Assembly (NCBI GenBank): GCA_000310025.1
Contig: FN649734.1
Span: forward strand, 3,372,711-3,436,710
Length of the DNA: 64,000 nt
Origin: Ectocarpus siliculosus
Taxonomy: Eukaryota; Sar; Phaeophyceae; Ectocarpales; Ectocarpaceae
Direction: 5' to 3'
Shown here: piece by piece, positions 12,474-23,000 of the stretch
Numbering within the stretch: position 1 is the stretch's first letter
Layout: each line of letters starts with the position of its first letter
Notes under the pieces: model-generated
Told to the model about the DNA's origin: nothing
Seen by the model: the letters and a program-made list of their open reading frames with translations, nothing else
The model's database searches: none
Translations under genes and position numbers: made by a program

Positions 12474-12535
12474 TCGGACCGCACTGAGACTGGCGTCCTT
12501 TCATTGGTCCGCCGTTAGCGCGGTCGATGCTAAAG
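12474..12535 (+). repeat. 70-bp dispersed repeat, copy 3
   Basis: Carries ACCGCACTGAGACTGGCGTC, CATTGGTCCGCC and GTTAGCGCGGTCGATGCTAA. It lies in an intron of the cyclic-nucleotide-binding (pseudo)gene, in the same orientation as the other two copies. Confidence 0.75.
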
Positions 12536-13054
12536 AGAACATTTCGGCGACAAAACAAGAAAAATCGACTACAACCTCAGCCGTGGATCCTACACCAAAC
12601 TCTATATATTGGCCTATGCTCGACGGTGATGAACTAAGAAATTAGGCCACGACCCCAAACTGACGTTACTTAAAAGCGCGGGTGCTCACTAACAAACCAC
12701 CTCACCTTGTCCGAAAAGGTCGCCTCGCTCCCAAGCTATGTGAGCATCTTGTACACGCCGTGCCGGAACTGCCTCGCCCGAAGCATTCGCATCACGTCTC
12801 TACGAAACCCCGTCCGCCTCGCCATCAGCAGCCGGGCGAAGTCGTCGCCGTTTCTCTCCTCCACCGAGCAGCCGCCCTCGGCGGTGCACACGACAGAAGC
12901 GGGCCTGGGCTGCGCCGTCATGAGCGCCATCTCCCCGAACAAGCTCCCTGCAGAACGGACGGGGGGTACTCGGGTAAACGCATGCCGTAGCCGTTTGACC
13001 GGTGACGCCGGGACGGAGCGTATGCCGGGTTTTCTCCGGCCCAGGGGGCATGGA

Positions 13055-13390
13055 AAGTGTGTTGTGTTACGTGTGTGAGCTGTTCGCGCTCCCCTTTGCA
13101 TTTGTGAGCTGCTAGCAATTCCCTTGCCCATGTGAGTGTTCCGCATCGATCGCATCGCTAGCGGCTGAATACCCAACCGAAAACGGAGCGGCATGAAAGG
13201 TTTGCTGTGGTGCGTGTGTGAGCTGTTAACACTCCCCGTGCCTCTAGCATCGATCGCGTATAGAAACGACTAGTATTACCCAACCAATCCCGGAGCAACA
13301 CGAAAGGTGCGTGTGTGAGTTATAAGCGCAACTTTGCCGATATGCTACCATCGATTACTAAAAAAGCGGCTGAAATACCCAACCACCCAA
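13055..13390. repeat. Three degenerate tandem units in an intron
   Basis: Each ~100-140 base unit carries GTGTGTGAGCTGTTA-like, CATCGAT(C/T)-like, ACTAGTATTACCCAACC-like and GGAGC(A/G)...GAAAG blocks in order. The third unit is partial. They lie between two exons of the CNB (pseudo)gene. Confidence 0.6.
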
Positions 13391-13688
13391 CCATCCGATG
13401 ACTCGCACCTGGCGACAGTCGAACCACCGTGCGGTGGACGCCCGAGTGCTCCTTGACGACGTTGAGCTCCCCTTCCTCCACCGTGAACAGCGACGAACCC
13501 CGATCCCCCTGACGAAACACCGCCTCCCCAGGGCCCAGAAGCCTCTTCGTGACGGAGTGGACCGCGCGAACGACGTTCTTCGCCCTGAACAGCGCCCGAC
13601 TGAGATGGCACAGAGTGATAGGGGCACCGGCGCCGGGGGTAGGGTTGTGGTGGTATGGTGTCGGGGAGGGTGACTTTGTTGTTGATAT

Positions 13689-13795
13689 TGTCACTTGGGA
13701 CCATTGTCCAAGCATCTCATTCAATTAAGACAGAGGTGTTTCGTTGATGCATATCGTCACTTGGGACCATTGACCAGGCATCTCTTTCATTCGGG
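13689..13795. repeat. 35-bp direct repeat pair
   Basis: TCACTTGGGACCATTGTCCA at ~13689 and TCACTTGGGACCATTGACCA at ~13760, each followed by (A/G)GCATCTC and TTCATT. Intronic. Confidence 0.75.
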
Positions 13796-14728
13796 AAGGA
13801 GGAGCCACTCAACCTACCTGAGAGCCACCCGACGAAGGCTGGAAGACACCTTTCCAGGCGCGTCGATCATCCGGCGGCAGCTGGCCAGGCTGACATTAAT
13901 AACCTTCGCAAAGGCAGTTTGGGCGCAAGCCACACACATGCCGGGGGGGGGTCAGAGGCAAATAGCATGTCGTGCTTGTGATGCCATAGATAGTATCTTT
14001 TGTCGTGATACGTGCTGCCGCTTCTATCCGATGCGGCGCCCTGACTTCTTGACCTGCTCATCCTCAAGAACTTCAGTGGTGACACGTGGACCACCAAACG
14101 AAAACGTTGACATTCACAATGCAACAAGCGACTGCAGAGGTGGCAACCGAGTGACAGAAAAAAGAAAACCGATATGAAGTCCATCGTACTTTCTCTCCTT
14201 CCAAGAACGGACGAGCCCCTCTCTGCCACAAGCTGGGAACACCGAAACGCGTTTGAACCAAGCAACGAGGCGGAGACATCACAACCACCGCGTGCTCCCT
14301 CCTTTTCACTCGCCCCAATAACAAGCCCGATCTTGAACGAGAAAAAAAACGGAGCCTCCTTTCCGCGCGCGCCCTCGCCCTGACAAGAGTAGCCCCGCCC
14401 TCCCTCCATTCCAAATTCCAAAGCATCTCTCCCCCCGTCGCCCCTGTAATCTGGCGTTCCTCACCTTGACAGGTATTACCGCGCGCACGGATTCTCCCCG
14501 GGGCTGTGCCGAAACGACTCCGCCCTCGCAAAAGAAGTCGCCGGGTCCCATGGAAGCCACCCTTTTTGATCGAGGGGGGGTAGAAGGAAACACAAGAAGA
14601 GAGAAGCGCGTCCGGCGCGCGGATGTTTAATTGTTTCATCGCTGTACCGTGGTATGTATGCTGTTTCGATGAGTGAATATGGCCATTGCGCCCAGAGGTG
14701 GCGCCCAGACATAAGTAAAAAATAGCGA

Positions 14729-14746
14729 AAGAGAGAGGGAGAGAGA

Positions 14747-14838
<92 letters not shown>
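14729..14838 (+). repeat. GA microsatellite (~110 bp)
   Basis: Almost uninterrupted (GA)n with two GGGA interruptions at its left end. Intronic in the CNB (pseudo)gene. Confidence 0.98.
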
Positions 14839-14842
<4 letters not shown>

Positions 14843-15134
14843 TCATATGTGGAGTCAACCAAACTCAACCGAACGACGACCGTTCTCGCTGAGAAGGACT
14901 TCGTCAATCGACATGGCGTTGTAATCGTATGATACCCTGCGTTAAAAATAGTCAGGCACGCACCGCTGTAGCTACCACGCAATCCGAATCTTGGCCGCGC
15001 GTTCTCAGATTTATGCCACCCTGTCATGGTCAACGCGCTGACGTCTGCAATCAAGCCTCGCCCATGCAAGGCAAAACCACAAATAAAATGCGCAGAAAGG
15101 GCGTGTTACCCTCGTCTGACCTCACAATATCTGA

Positions 15135-15374
15135 GGGCCGTTTTAAACGCGGCGATTTTTTCCCCAATTTCCAAAATTTTGGTTCCGAAAACACACGGAA
15201 CAGCGATTGGCGGCGCCCACACAACATTTTTTTTTCTGGAAAATTTGGAAATTTGGAAAGAAGTAGGGGCCGAAAAATTTTGGAATGGTTCGTTCCAAAT
15301 TTTTGGAATCGTTCCATTTTTTTTTTGGAAAATTGGAAATTTGGAGCGAAATAGCGCTGCGATTTAAACGGCCC
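15135..15374. mobile_element. MITE, Harbinger-like
   Basis: A 240-bp non-coding element with terminal inverted repeats. The left end is GGGCCGTTTTAAACGCGGCG. The right end, read as reverse complement, is GGGCCGTTTAAATCGCAGCG. The interior is an AT-rich series of TTTTGGAA/TTCCAAATT blocks that can fold on itself. Flanking triplets are TGA (left) and TAA (right), which would fit the 3-bp TWA/TNA target duplication of PIF/Harbinger elements if one base has mutated. It lies in an intron of the CNB (pseudo)gene. Class assignment is inferred from the ends; no transposase is present. Confidence 0.7.
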
Positions 15375-15392
15375 TAACTCACGAAACGACTG

Positions 15393-16482
15393 ATGCTCGG
15401 CGAGCTGGCGGGGGGGGAGAAGCCACGTAGGGGGGGACAGGAACAGAACTGGCCGAAGTGTGTGCTCGACGACCTGAAGGCCTTCGGGGCCGACCACGGA
15501 TCTACGAAAACCGACCCAAGTTGTCTCGGAATTCCCGTACCGAAAGACACGGCACCGAAGTCAAGGTGGACGGAAGCCGCGAAGGTGGAGGGGGGAGTAC
15601 CCTGGCATGCGGCGGTGCTGCAGGGAGCTGAGAGGTTCATGACCTCCTGGCACGAGAAGGAAGAAGAGGCCAGCCGACAACGAGCGCTCAAACGAAACCA
15701 CAAGCCAACAACCAATGGGGCGGGAGGGGGGGAGGAGACGGACGAGACGGCGAGGGAAGAAAGCAAACGAGAAGAGACGGACCGAGTGGCACGACACGTG
15801 CCGGATTGAATTTCTTTTCGCCAATTCCCCCCCCCCCAACGCTGCACCATTGCACCAACCCCCCAGTAGTAGTGATTTCGTACCATTACAATGTATCGCT
15901 GGTTGGTGGCCATGTTTGCGTGTTTGCTTGTTCGTTAGTGGTCTCTCCACCGTGTGCCTTGTTCTGCCTCATACTTCCTGTTATTTTCGGCCTGGTCCCT
16001 CTTTGTCCTCGCCCTTTTTTTCATTTTATTTTCATTTATTTTCTCTTCTCCTTACGGTTTCCATTTTTTGTTTTTTCTCCTTTTCTTTCTCTTTGTCCTT
16101 TTTTTTCTCTCTTTTTTTCTCTCTTTTTCTGTGCCAGATGGACTTGTCTCTGCTTGCGTTGTGAAGTACCAAGATTGAACTAAGGGAGTGTGCCTCTTTC
16201 TCTCCGGCCCATGATAGATAGTGACTGCTAATCTCAGTTGATACCCGCATAGCGTGAAGAGGGAGCGGAGGATCCCAGAATATCTGTCGTTGATTTCTAT
16301 TGACTTGCGGACCCCTCGGGGCCAGTTTATTTGAGTGTACCTTTTTAGGGTAAGTTAACCTGTGACCACGGGAATCGACCGCGTCGAGTGTTGGATCAGT
16401 ACGGACATACGAAGGTACTGGGTAGAGAGAGATCGGAACGGTTTTTAATGTGAAGACAACAACAACAACAACAACAACTCAC
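15393..16482 (+). mobile_element. Probable 5'-truncated LINE 3' end
   Basis: A plus-strand frame (15393-15809) reads CVLDDLKAFGADHG, RWTEAAKVEGGVPWHAAVL and ERFMTSWHEKEEEASRQRAL before a stop. The helix-rich W...A...W..AV...AERFM..W layout resembles the C-terminal end of non-LTR retroelement polyproteins, from memory of the family and not from a search. It is followed by ~650 bases of untranslated sequence ending in a clean (CAA)n run at 16456-16482, the kind of simple-repeat tail many LINEs have. It starts next to the MITE and sits antisense inside an intron. A chance host-derived frame is the alternative. Confidence 0.4.
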
Positions 16483-18116
16483 CAGTACTGACATATTCAC
16501 TGTTTCTGCAATCAAGAGAAGCCCCTCCCTCATGGACGGCAGGATAGCACGAACAGGGGACACATTATTGAGTCACTTTGGGCAACGCAGGAAGGAGCGA
16601 GTGGCCATCGGTCGTGTGGGAACAATGCTCCGTCCTGTCTCGAGGACAGCGTGGTCCATGGTCGAACAGTAAAGGGATGCAAAACATGAGCACGCCCATC
16701 CCGTGGGCAGCGCCGGGCGCATTGAAGCATTCCCAGCTGCGAGCAGGGTAGATGCACGAACGTCGTGAGCCATATCAACGCGGCCGTTGGACGAAGTGCG
16801 GAACATGCGGTGGAGCTTGCCGATGGTATGTATGATATGTGTGTTGCGGCTCTCACCCGTTCTGGGGGCTGGTCAGCTTTTTCTCGGAGAAGTATTCTAA
16901 GAGTATCGAAGCCGGCTTCTAATGCACGGCAATGTCTACCAGAGAAAGACAACAAAAAGGTAAAGAGGCGTGATATTGCTGTGCCTAGCTCACCTCGTGT
17001 GGGCATGGTACGTCGGCGTCGGTGGCTGTGAGTCGGCGTTCGTCGTATCCGGGGATGATCCACCCTCGTCCCCGGTGGTGCTGCTGCTGTGTCAGCCCGC
17101 GCTGTTGACGAGCACGTCCACACGCCCTTCGACAATGAAGTACAGACCACCATCGGGCGCGTCTCCCTCCCTGAAAACACAGGTATGACGGAAAGAGGAC
17201 CCCAAAAAAGACAAAAATAAGGGTAAAAAAATGGAAGACGGCGACCAACAGCGAAAGCGACAACAGCAACAATAGGAACAACTTCGATTAACGCCTGTCT
17301 ACATGTATACCCCAAGAATATCGCCAGTGAATACCGAGACCACACAGGGGGGAGGGGTGGTGACGAACGATGCGCTAAGCAGAGAAACAAAGATAGATAT
17401 GCTTCGTAACGTCGAGCGACAACAGAACTAAATGCAACAACCGCAACAGAGACAACGACAACACATTCCTTTTACCTGAAGACAAACTCCCCGGGCGGGT
17501 ACTCGGTGGTCTTGAGGTGGTCCAGAAGAAGATCCTCGAAGTCCGACATGTCAAGCCCGTCCTCCTCCCCCACAGCCGCCCTTTCCGCCTCCTCCGGCTC
17601 GTACTCGTGCTCCTCCATTGCCGTGGACAATGGCGCCAACGTCGTAGTGCCATTACTGCGGTTGCTGTGGCTGTTGTTCCCAGGACCGATGTCGCCGCCG
17701 GTGGTGGTGGTGGTGGTAGTGAGAGGGCTGTTGCCGACAGTCTCTCTTTTGCTGCGATCGCACCGCCGCCTGCTACCGTCGCTGCCACTCTCGTGTCTTC
17801 GTTGCTACTGCTGCTGCTGCTGCTGGCGGTTCCCCCGTTACCGCTGTTCTCTTCTCTGGTAGCGGCAGCGGTGGCGTCGATGTGGCCCGGCGGTCTTGAT
17901 CCCAATGGCCGCCTGCAGGTTAACAAAAATATGCACACAGCGGAGAAAGTGTGGGGCTCCGGAATGAAACACGCGCGCCAGGGGGTGAGTGCACATTTTG
18001 CTGATTACCTTTGGATATTGTTCATCGAAGTTTATTCCCAAGGAAGCCGGCACCCTGACCGGCGGCTCTTACGGGGTTCGCACGACGGCGTGTTTTTTTT
18101 CCCCACGGATTCTTAA

Positions 18117-18262
18117 TACAAAAGCAACAACAATCAGCAACAGGAGCAACAACACCGATATCAACAACCAGCAACGAGATCAACAACCAACAGCAACAAC
18201 AACAATAACAACAACAACAACAACCAGCCACGATATCAACAATATCAGCAACATCAACAACG
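18117..18262 (+). repeat. CAA-rich low-complexity tract
   Basis: Imperfect (CAACAG/CAACAA)n with short interruptions, between exons of the CNB (pseudo)gene. Confidence 0.85.
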
Positions 18263-18469
18263 CAGACCTGAATTTTCTGGCGACAGACACCGGCTCGTCG
18301 ATAATCCTGCGCTCGTCCTCGCTCCGGACGCGCTGTGCTCTTCTAGAACTCCCGCGATGTCCTGTAAAACGTAGAAATATAATGCTCGCGCAAGGTGGCA
18401 GCCAAAGGGCAAGGAGAGCGCGGGCGGAGTGAAATCGAACCGCAGCTACGTAGGCGAACCTCAAAAACA

Positions 18470-20006
18470 AGAAGAAAATTGGGTCACTTCATCAAAGTCG
18501 GCGTCGACCCGAAGATTGACTAGACCACATGATGGGAGGAGAAAAAGCAGGACGAAAATGAAAGAGAAAGAGAAAATGAGTAAGTCTCGCTTGCCGCAAA
18601 AACAAATCAAAGGGCCATATTATGGCTCACTGGTAGTGGCCGCCTGACAGAGCAAATGACATCGAAACACAAGGAGCATGCGTACCCCCCACAAAGCGGA
18701 AAATGCTGCTTCTACTTCTTAAAATTGTACTTTCCAATATTATTTTATGGGGAAAACACATAGGATCAAAAACGATTGGGAGCTCCAACTCTTCCTCCAG
18801 AAAAAATAAACGCCAACAGAAAGAGGGAGAGAGAGAGAGAGAGCTCACCGGCCCAGCCCAGCCCAACACCATTCTTCGCAGTACGAGTAGGTTTTCTGGA
18901 ATCTGAGGGATGACGACGTCGTGCCCAGTTGGTGTGTGCTTCGGTGGGTTGTGAAATCATTGCGGTCGAAGACGCGGAGGTGGCATAAAAAAATGCTTCA
19001 CACGATGTTGTCGATCCGTTTTTCTCCTACAGAAACTTCATGTTACACACCCATATAGACATTTCGGATCAAACATTGAAAATAACAGTATAGTGGTACT
19101 TGTATTTTATTCGCGGATGATGGACGCGAGACCGAGAAACCCTTTGTCGGTTCCGCGGAAGAATTTCGTGGAATTGATAGCTGGAGTGGCGTGGCAGAGG
19201 TTCACTTTCCCTCACAAACCTACGCTTGATGGCTTAGTGTTTGTGGAGCTTCCATATGAATCGAGAGCAATCTACGCCGCGATGTCTTCGGCAATACCTC
19301 ATAATTCTGTGTACTGTCGTTGGGAAGGAATTCCGTACGAAAGAGTAGAACGTGTTGTTGCACTTCTCGAGAGTTGCCGATGTTGTCTTATATCGGTGGC
19401 AGCACATCGCGCTATCTACGCACCTCGTACATGCCCGCTTTCCCGCAAAATACGTGTAACCCCAGGAGGCGAAAACGTGCCCAAATACACGACACACGAC
19501 GAGGGAGGAATAAAACTTCTGCTGCTTCATTAGGAGTGCACTGGGCACGCTTCATGACCTATATACATTTTGGTGTCATCTTGTAAAACACCCAGGGGCC
19601 GCAAACGCGAATCATTCGCGAGAAAACAACACGACAGATTTCTTCACCCCCTGTCACCCCGACAGAATTTCCCGCCCCTTGTGTACACGTCACTACATCT
19701 GGCGTGTTTCGTTGGATACGTACCGAATACGATCGCTCTATCAACACGCCACGAGTGTCGCGAATGAAAGTACAAATGTTGATATCCATCCAAGCCAAAG
19801 CGGAAGGCCATGCGCCACATCCAATTTTTCGAACATCATCCGCGAGGAAAACATCGCATGTATTCCATACAAATATTGATTAAAAACCAACAGCAAGTCG
19901 TCTATATAGTCAACGCAAACAACAACCTATTTCTAAACGCATGCTTTTTAACACGTTGCAGCACGCTGCAGTCGCCTCGATGCACGACTGGCGACCGAGC
20001 GGCATC
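18470..20006. other. Intergenic DNA, weak open frame only
   Basis: A plus-strand frame from the ATG at 19120 (MDARPRNPLSVPRKNF) stays open to 19533 with fairly even codon use. It has no recognisable domain, signal or splice partners, so I do not call it a gene. A short GAGA run lies at ~18826-18842. Confidence 0.45.
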
Positions 20007-23000
20007 TCAGCATCCTTCATGCCCGCAAAACATTGCGTCTTCGTCGGACTTGAAAGCATCACACGGCTGAGGGTGATCCAAGTCGAAGTACGGGCGATCG
20101 ATGCCCGCACGCACCATCCCACAAGCGCCGTCATCCACATAGCGAAACAATGAGTCGGTTCCAGCGCCAGACTTCCCCTTTGCTCCCTCCCATAGCTCGG
20201 CAATCGAGTCCGGGTAGGCGTGGTGCACGCCCATGTGCGTCGTACACACGTCGGGATACTGTTCTTTCGGGGAGTCAAGGAGCAGGTCACCCTCGTGGTC
20301 CAGCCGGGGATCGTGCACCCATTCAACATCTCCCATTCGGTTCAGGGGGTTGCCTTTCGTGAACCACCACGCGGCAGTGACTCCTGCGTGACCACTGCAC
20401 ACTAGATCGGGGGCAGACAACACCCGCCCCACCAACGCAGACGACAGCAGGAGGTATGCCTCATCGATCCTCGCCCTCCCCCAAACCTCGCAATACCGGT
20501 GTCCGGCGTAGATGTTGAGTGGCTGCTCTGCTCCAGCAAGGGTCGCGTCCAGCTCGTCCAGGAGGCGCCCAAGACACAGAAAATAGTCGTCGTCCAAGCG
20601 GAGGAAGAAGTCGAACGAAAACTGCTTTGACATCCACCGCATCGCCCACACAAGCTTCAGGGCGAAGTTCATCCCGGGATCGATGTCCATCAAGACTAGA
20701 TCTCCGTGGACCGCCGATTCCTCTTCCAGGGCGGCTGAGGTAGCCTGAGAGTCGGGACCGCTCCCGGCCGGCGCCTCCGTGAAAAAGCGTAGCTCAACGC
20801 GATCATCTCCCCACGCCGACCACCCAGCCCTTATTGCATCCCGCCTCTCCGATCTGGCAGAGACTACGGCGATGACCAGCAATACGTGAGGCACAGGAAG
20901 AGTTGTCCCGCTTCTCTCGGACAACACTGAGGACTTGTCCGCTTCTCTCCGTCCGGCCAACCTGCCTTTCGCCGGTGCTGGTGCTTGTTCATCAATGGCT
21001 ATTTTTTGGCGTTCGACCTGCTCCAAACCATCATAGCCCACATCCCGGAGATCTTTCAGCCAAGCCTGTGCCGCAAGAACGAAGAGATGGTCGAGAGGGT
21101 TACAACAAGTCGGGCTAGAGTATGATGCTGGTATGAAAAATTGTCGGTTTCGCCGTCGGGATATAGAGGGTCGGTCGGTTCGAATTGCAAAACATGATTC
21201 TTCGCCAGTGCGAAACAGCAGTGGGAGGGGGCAGGATGAAAGGTACGTGTGGTATGCAAGTGGAAAGCGTTAGACTACTACCCGACGAGCACCACCCCAA
21301 CCAAGAGTGTTCTGACTGCCCCCTTGCTCCACACAGGAGATCGATCTGCTTGCATAGCAGCCCAACACAACGATCAGGGAACAGTCGAGCCTCACCTGTG
21401 TCAGCGCGACGTCGTCACCCTCAACAATGCCATGCTCGTACATTGTCACAGAAAGGGCCTCAATCCGAGAAGCCTGCGACTCGGGAGAGGCCTGCGCCGA
21501 GGCTTCGTCTTCGACGGCGTGTCGATACTGGAGGAGAAAATCTACAAGCGCCCCGCTCTGTTCGTACAGTGGGAGCTCGGCTTGAAAGTCATCCCGGTAG
21601 CTGTTGGGGCCTTCCAGCTCCTGAAAGAAGCGATTTGCAACGCGTGCAGGGGGGCAATGCCACATGGCGCGAGGGGGGCGGATACACCGCAGTGCTGGTT
21701 GCATAGGCATCAAGCAGGCAAGAAGCGAAAAAAATGGCCAGGACTCCACGGCCGACAAAACCAACTGTGAGCATCAATGCGCTATCTGGCACGAAGAAGA
21801 CGCACGGATTTCATGACCCCGGACACAAGAGGCTGGGGGGTGCAACCGATTAGATGTTGGGGATATTCCTCTAGTGATCGACCCCCACAAGTATCGGTAC
21901 GGTCACAGCACGAACGGGCCCACACTTGGTGCTGAGATCAAGCCCTTGACCGAGTTTCGTGCGGCGCCAAGACCACGTCATCCCAACCCACGAACACTAC
22001 ATGTATATCTCTATTTCTGAACATTTCTACTGGATGATCACGAAGACGCGCAGCCTCAGACGTCAACACAGCAACCGTGCAACACGCTGACTCGACATCT
22101 CGATGTTGTAAACAGCGTTCTGCCAAAACAAGAAACACGGGAAAGTTTCTGTCCTCCGGCTCGACCCCGGCATCGAGCAGCGAGGAAATACTTATATTGC
22201 ACATAGTCGACCATGTTGTTCGCATGGTGAAAACCGAAAAATGCCGCGTTTCATATCTGCCCCGTGGTGGAGCCCGAAGGCTGTTGTGAGCCATATGCTG
22301 TCACGGGGAGAACACTAACGATTCGGGTCTACAAACGTCCCCGTCTTACTTGGGGTTCAAACGTCTCCTGCTGCGAGCACTGTAGACTAGACCCTTACCC
22401 GCGTAACCCAAGGAGGGGCAAAGCCGACCACTGCCCCGGCAGACGGGAGCAGCGTTTGTGTGAAATAGCTGCGCCAGATGTCGCTGACCCTCTCGTGCAC
22501 GGTCACCGGCAGCAGCATTCCCCAGAACGCAACCGGGAAGTGGAGGGTCGCCTAATTGATGCCGTGCACAAGCGAGAGGGTTACACGATCCATCTGTCAG
22601 CGGGTTTTCCGGCCTGGTGTTTAGCGTACGGTCGAGCACGCCAGCTTGCACAGCGGCTGTGTCAGTCTTATATCCTGGTTTCTGCCTACAAGTGGAGCTT
22701 TTATCGCACGAAACCAAACAGCGGCAGCATCCCAGACGACCCTCTGCATGATTTCTGATTTCTTCCTTCATGCCATCCAAACGGGGAATGCTGTTGACGA
22801 TGGTCAGCCCTATCTCAAGAACCCGCCCAGGCTTCCCTCCACAAAGTAAATCCTAGAAAAACAGCGGCCTTGATTCCCTGCACTACGCTAGCCCCCAAGG
22901 GTGGCTGGGGTTACCTTTGCGTTGTACGGCGAAAAGGTCCAGGCGGGGACTAGGCGCAGCGAGCTTCCCGGCAGGGGCGGAGACTCTTCGACGAAGCTCA

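Larger units (their letters stand above)
11512..18372 (-). pseudogene. Two cyclic-nucleotide-binding domains plus EF-hands, probably broken gene
   Basis: Splice-linked exons on the minus strand: ~17618-17476, 17170-16994, 14561-14465, 13903-13818, 13599-13409, 12947-~12700 and 11677-11512. Phases agree at nearly every junction. The first domain reads YPPGEFVFREGDAPDGGLYF, then VEGRVDVLVNSAG, then MGPGDFFCEGGV with QPRGESVRA. The second reads LLGPGEAVFRQGDRGSSLF, then SLFGEMALMTAQPRPASV; both have the phosphate-binding-cassette layout of CNB domains. The last exon has EF-hand elements (KSGTLSLAELKAALL; loop DLNAVGSVSFQE). A further exon near 18357-18277 (SEDERRIIDEPVSVARKFR) may belong upstream. 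Such proteins bind cAMP/cGMP and Ca2+. Lesions: in-frame TGA at 17094-17092, in-frame TAG at 12738-12736, and a frame change near 11656-11659. Neighbouring genes read cleanly, so decay is likelier than sequencing error. The 3' end was not found. Confidence 0.7.

Noticed and set aside
17041..17094. Reading the TGA in the CNB exon as selenocysteine
   Set aside because: The position is in a variable loop without a catalytic role, no SECIS-like structure was noticed, and the gene has two further lesions.
19120..19533. A 138-codon plus-strand frame (MDARPRNPLSVPRKNF...)
   Set aside because: Faint resemblance to repeat-type proteins, but no repeated motif could be shown and there is no splice or targeting evidence.
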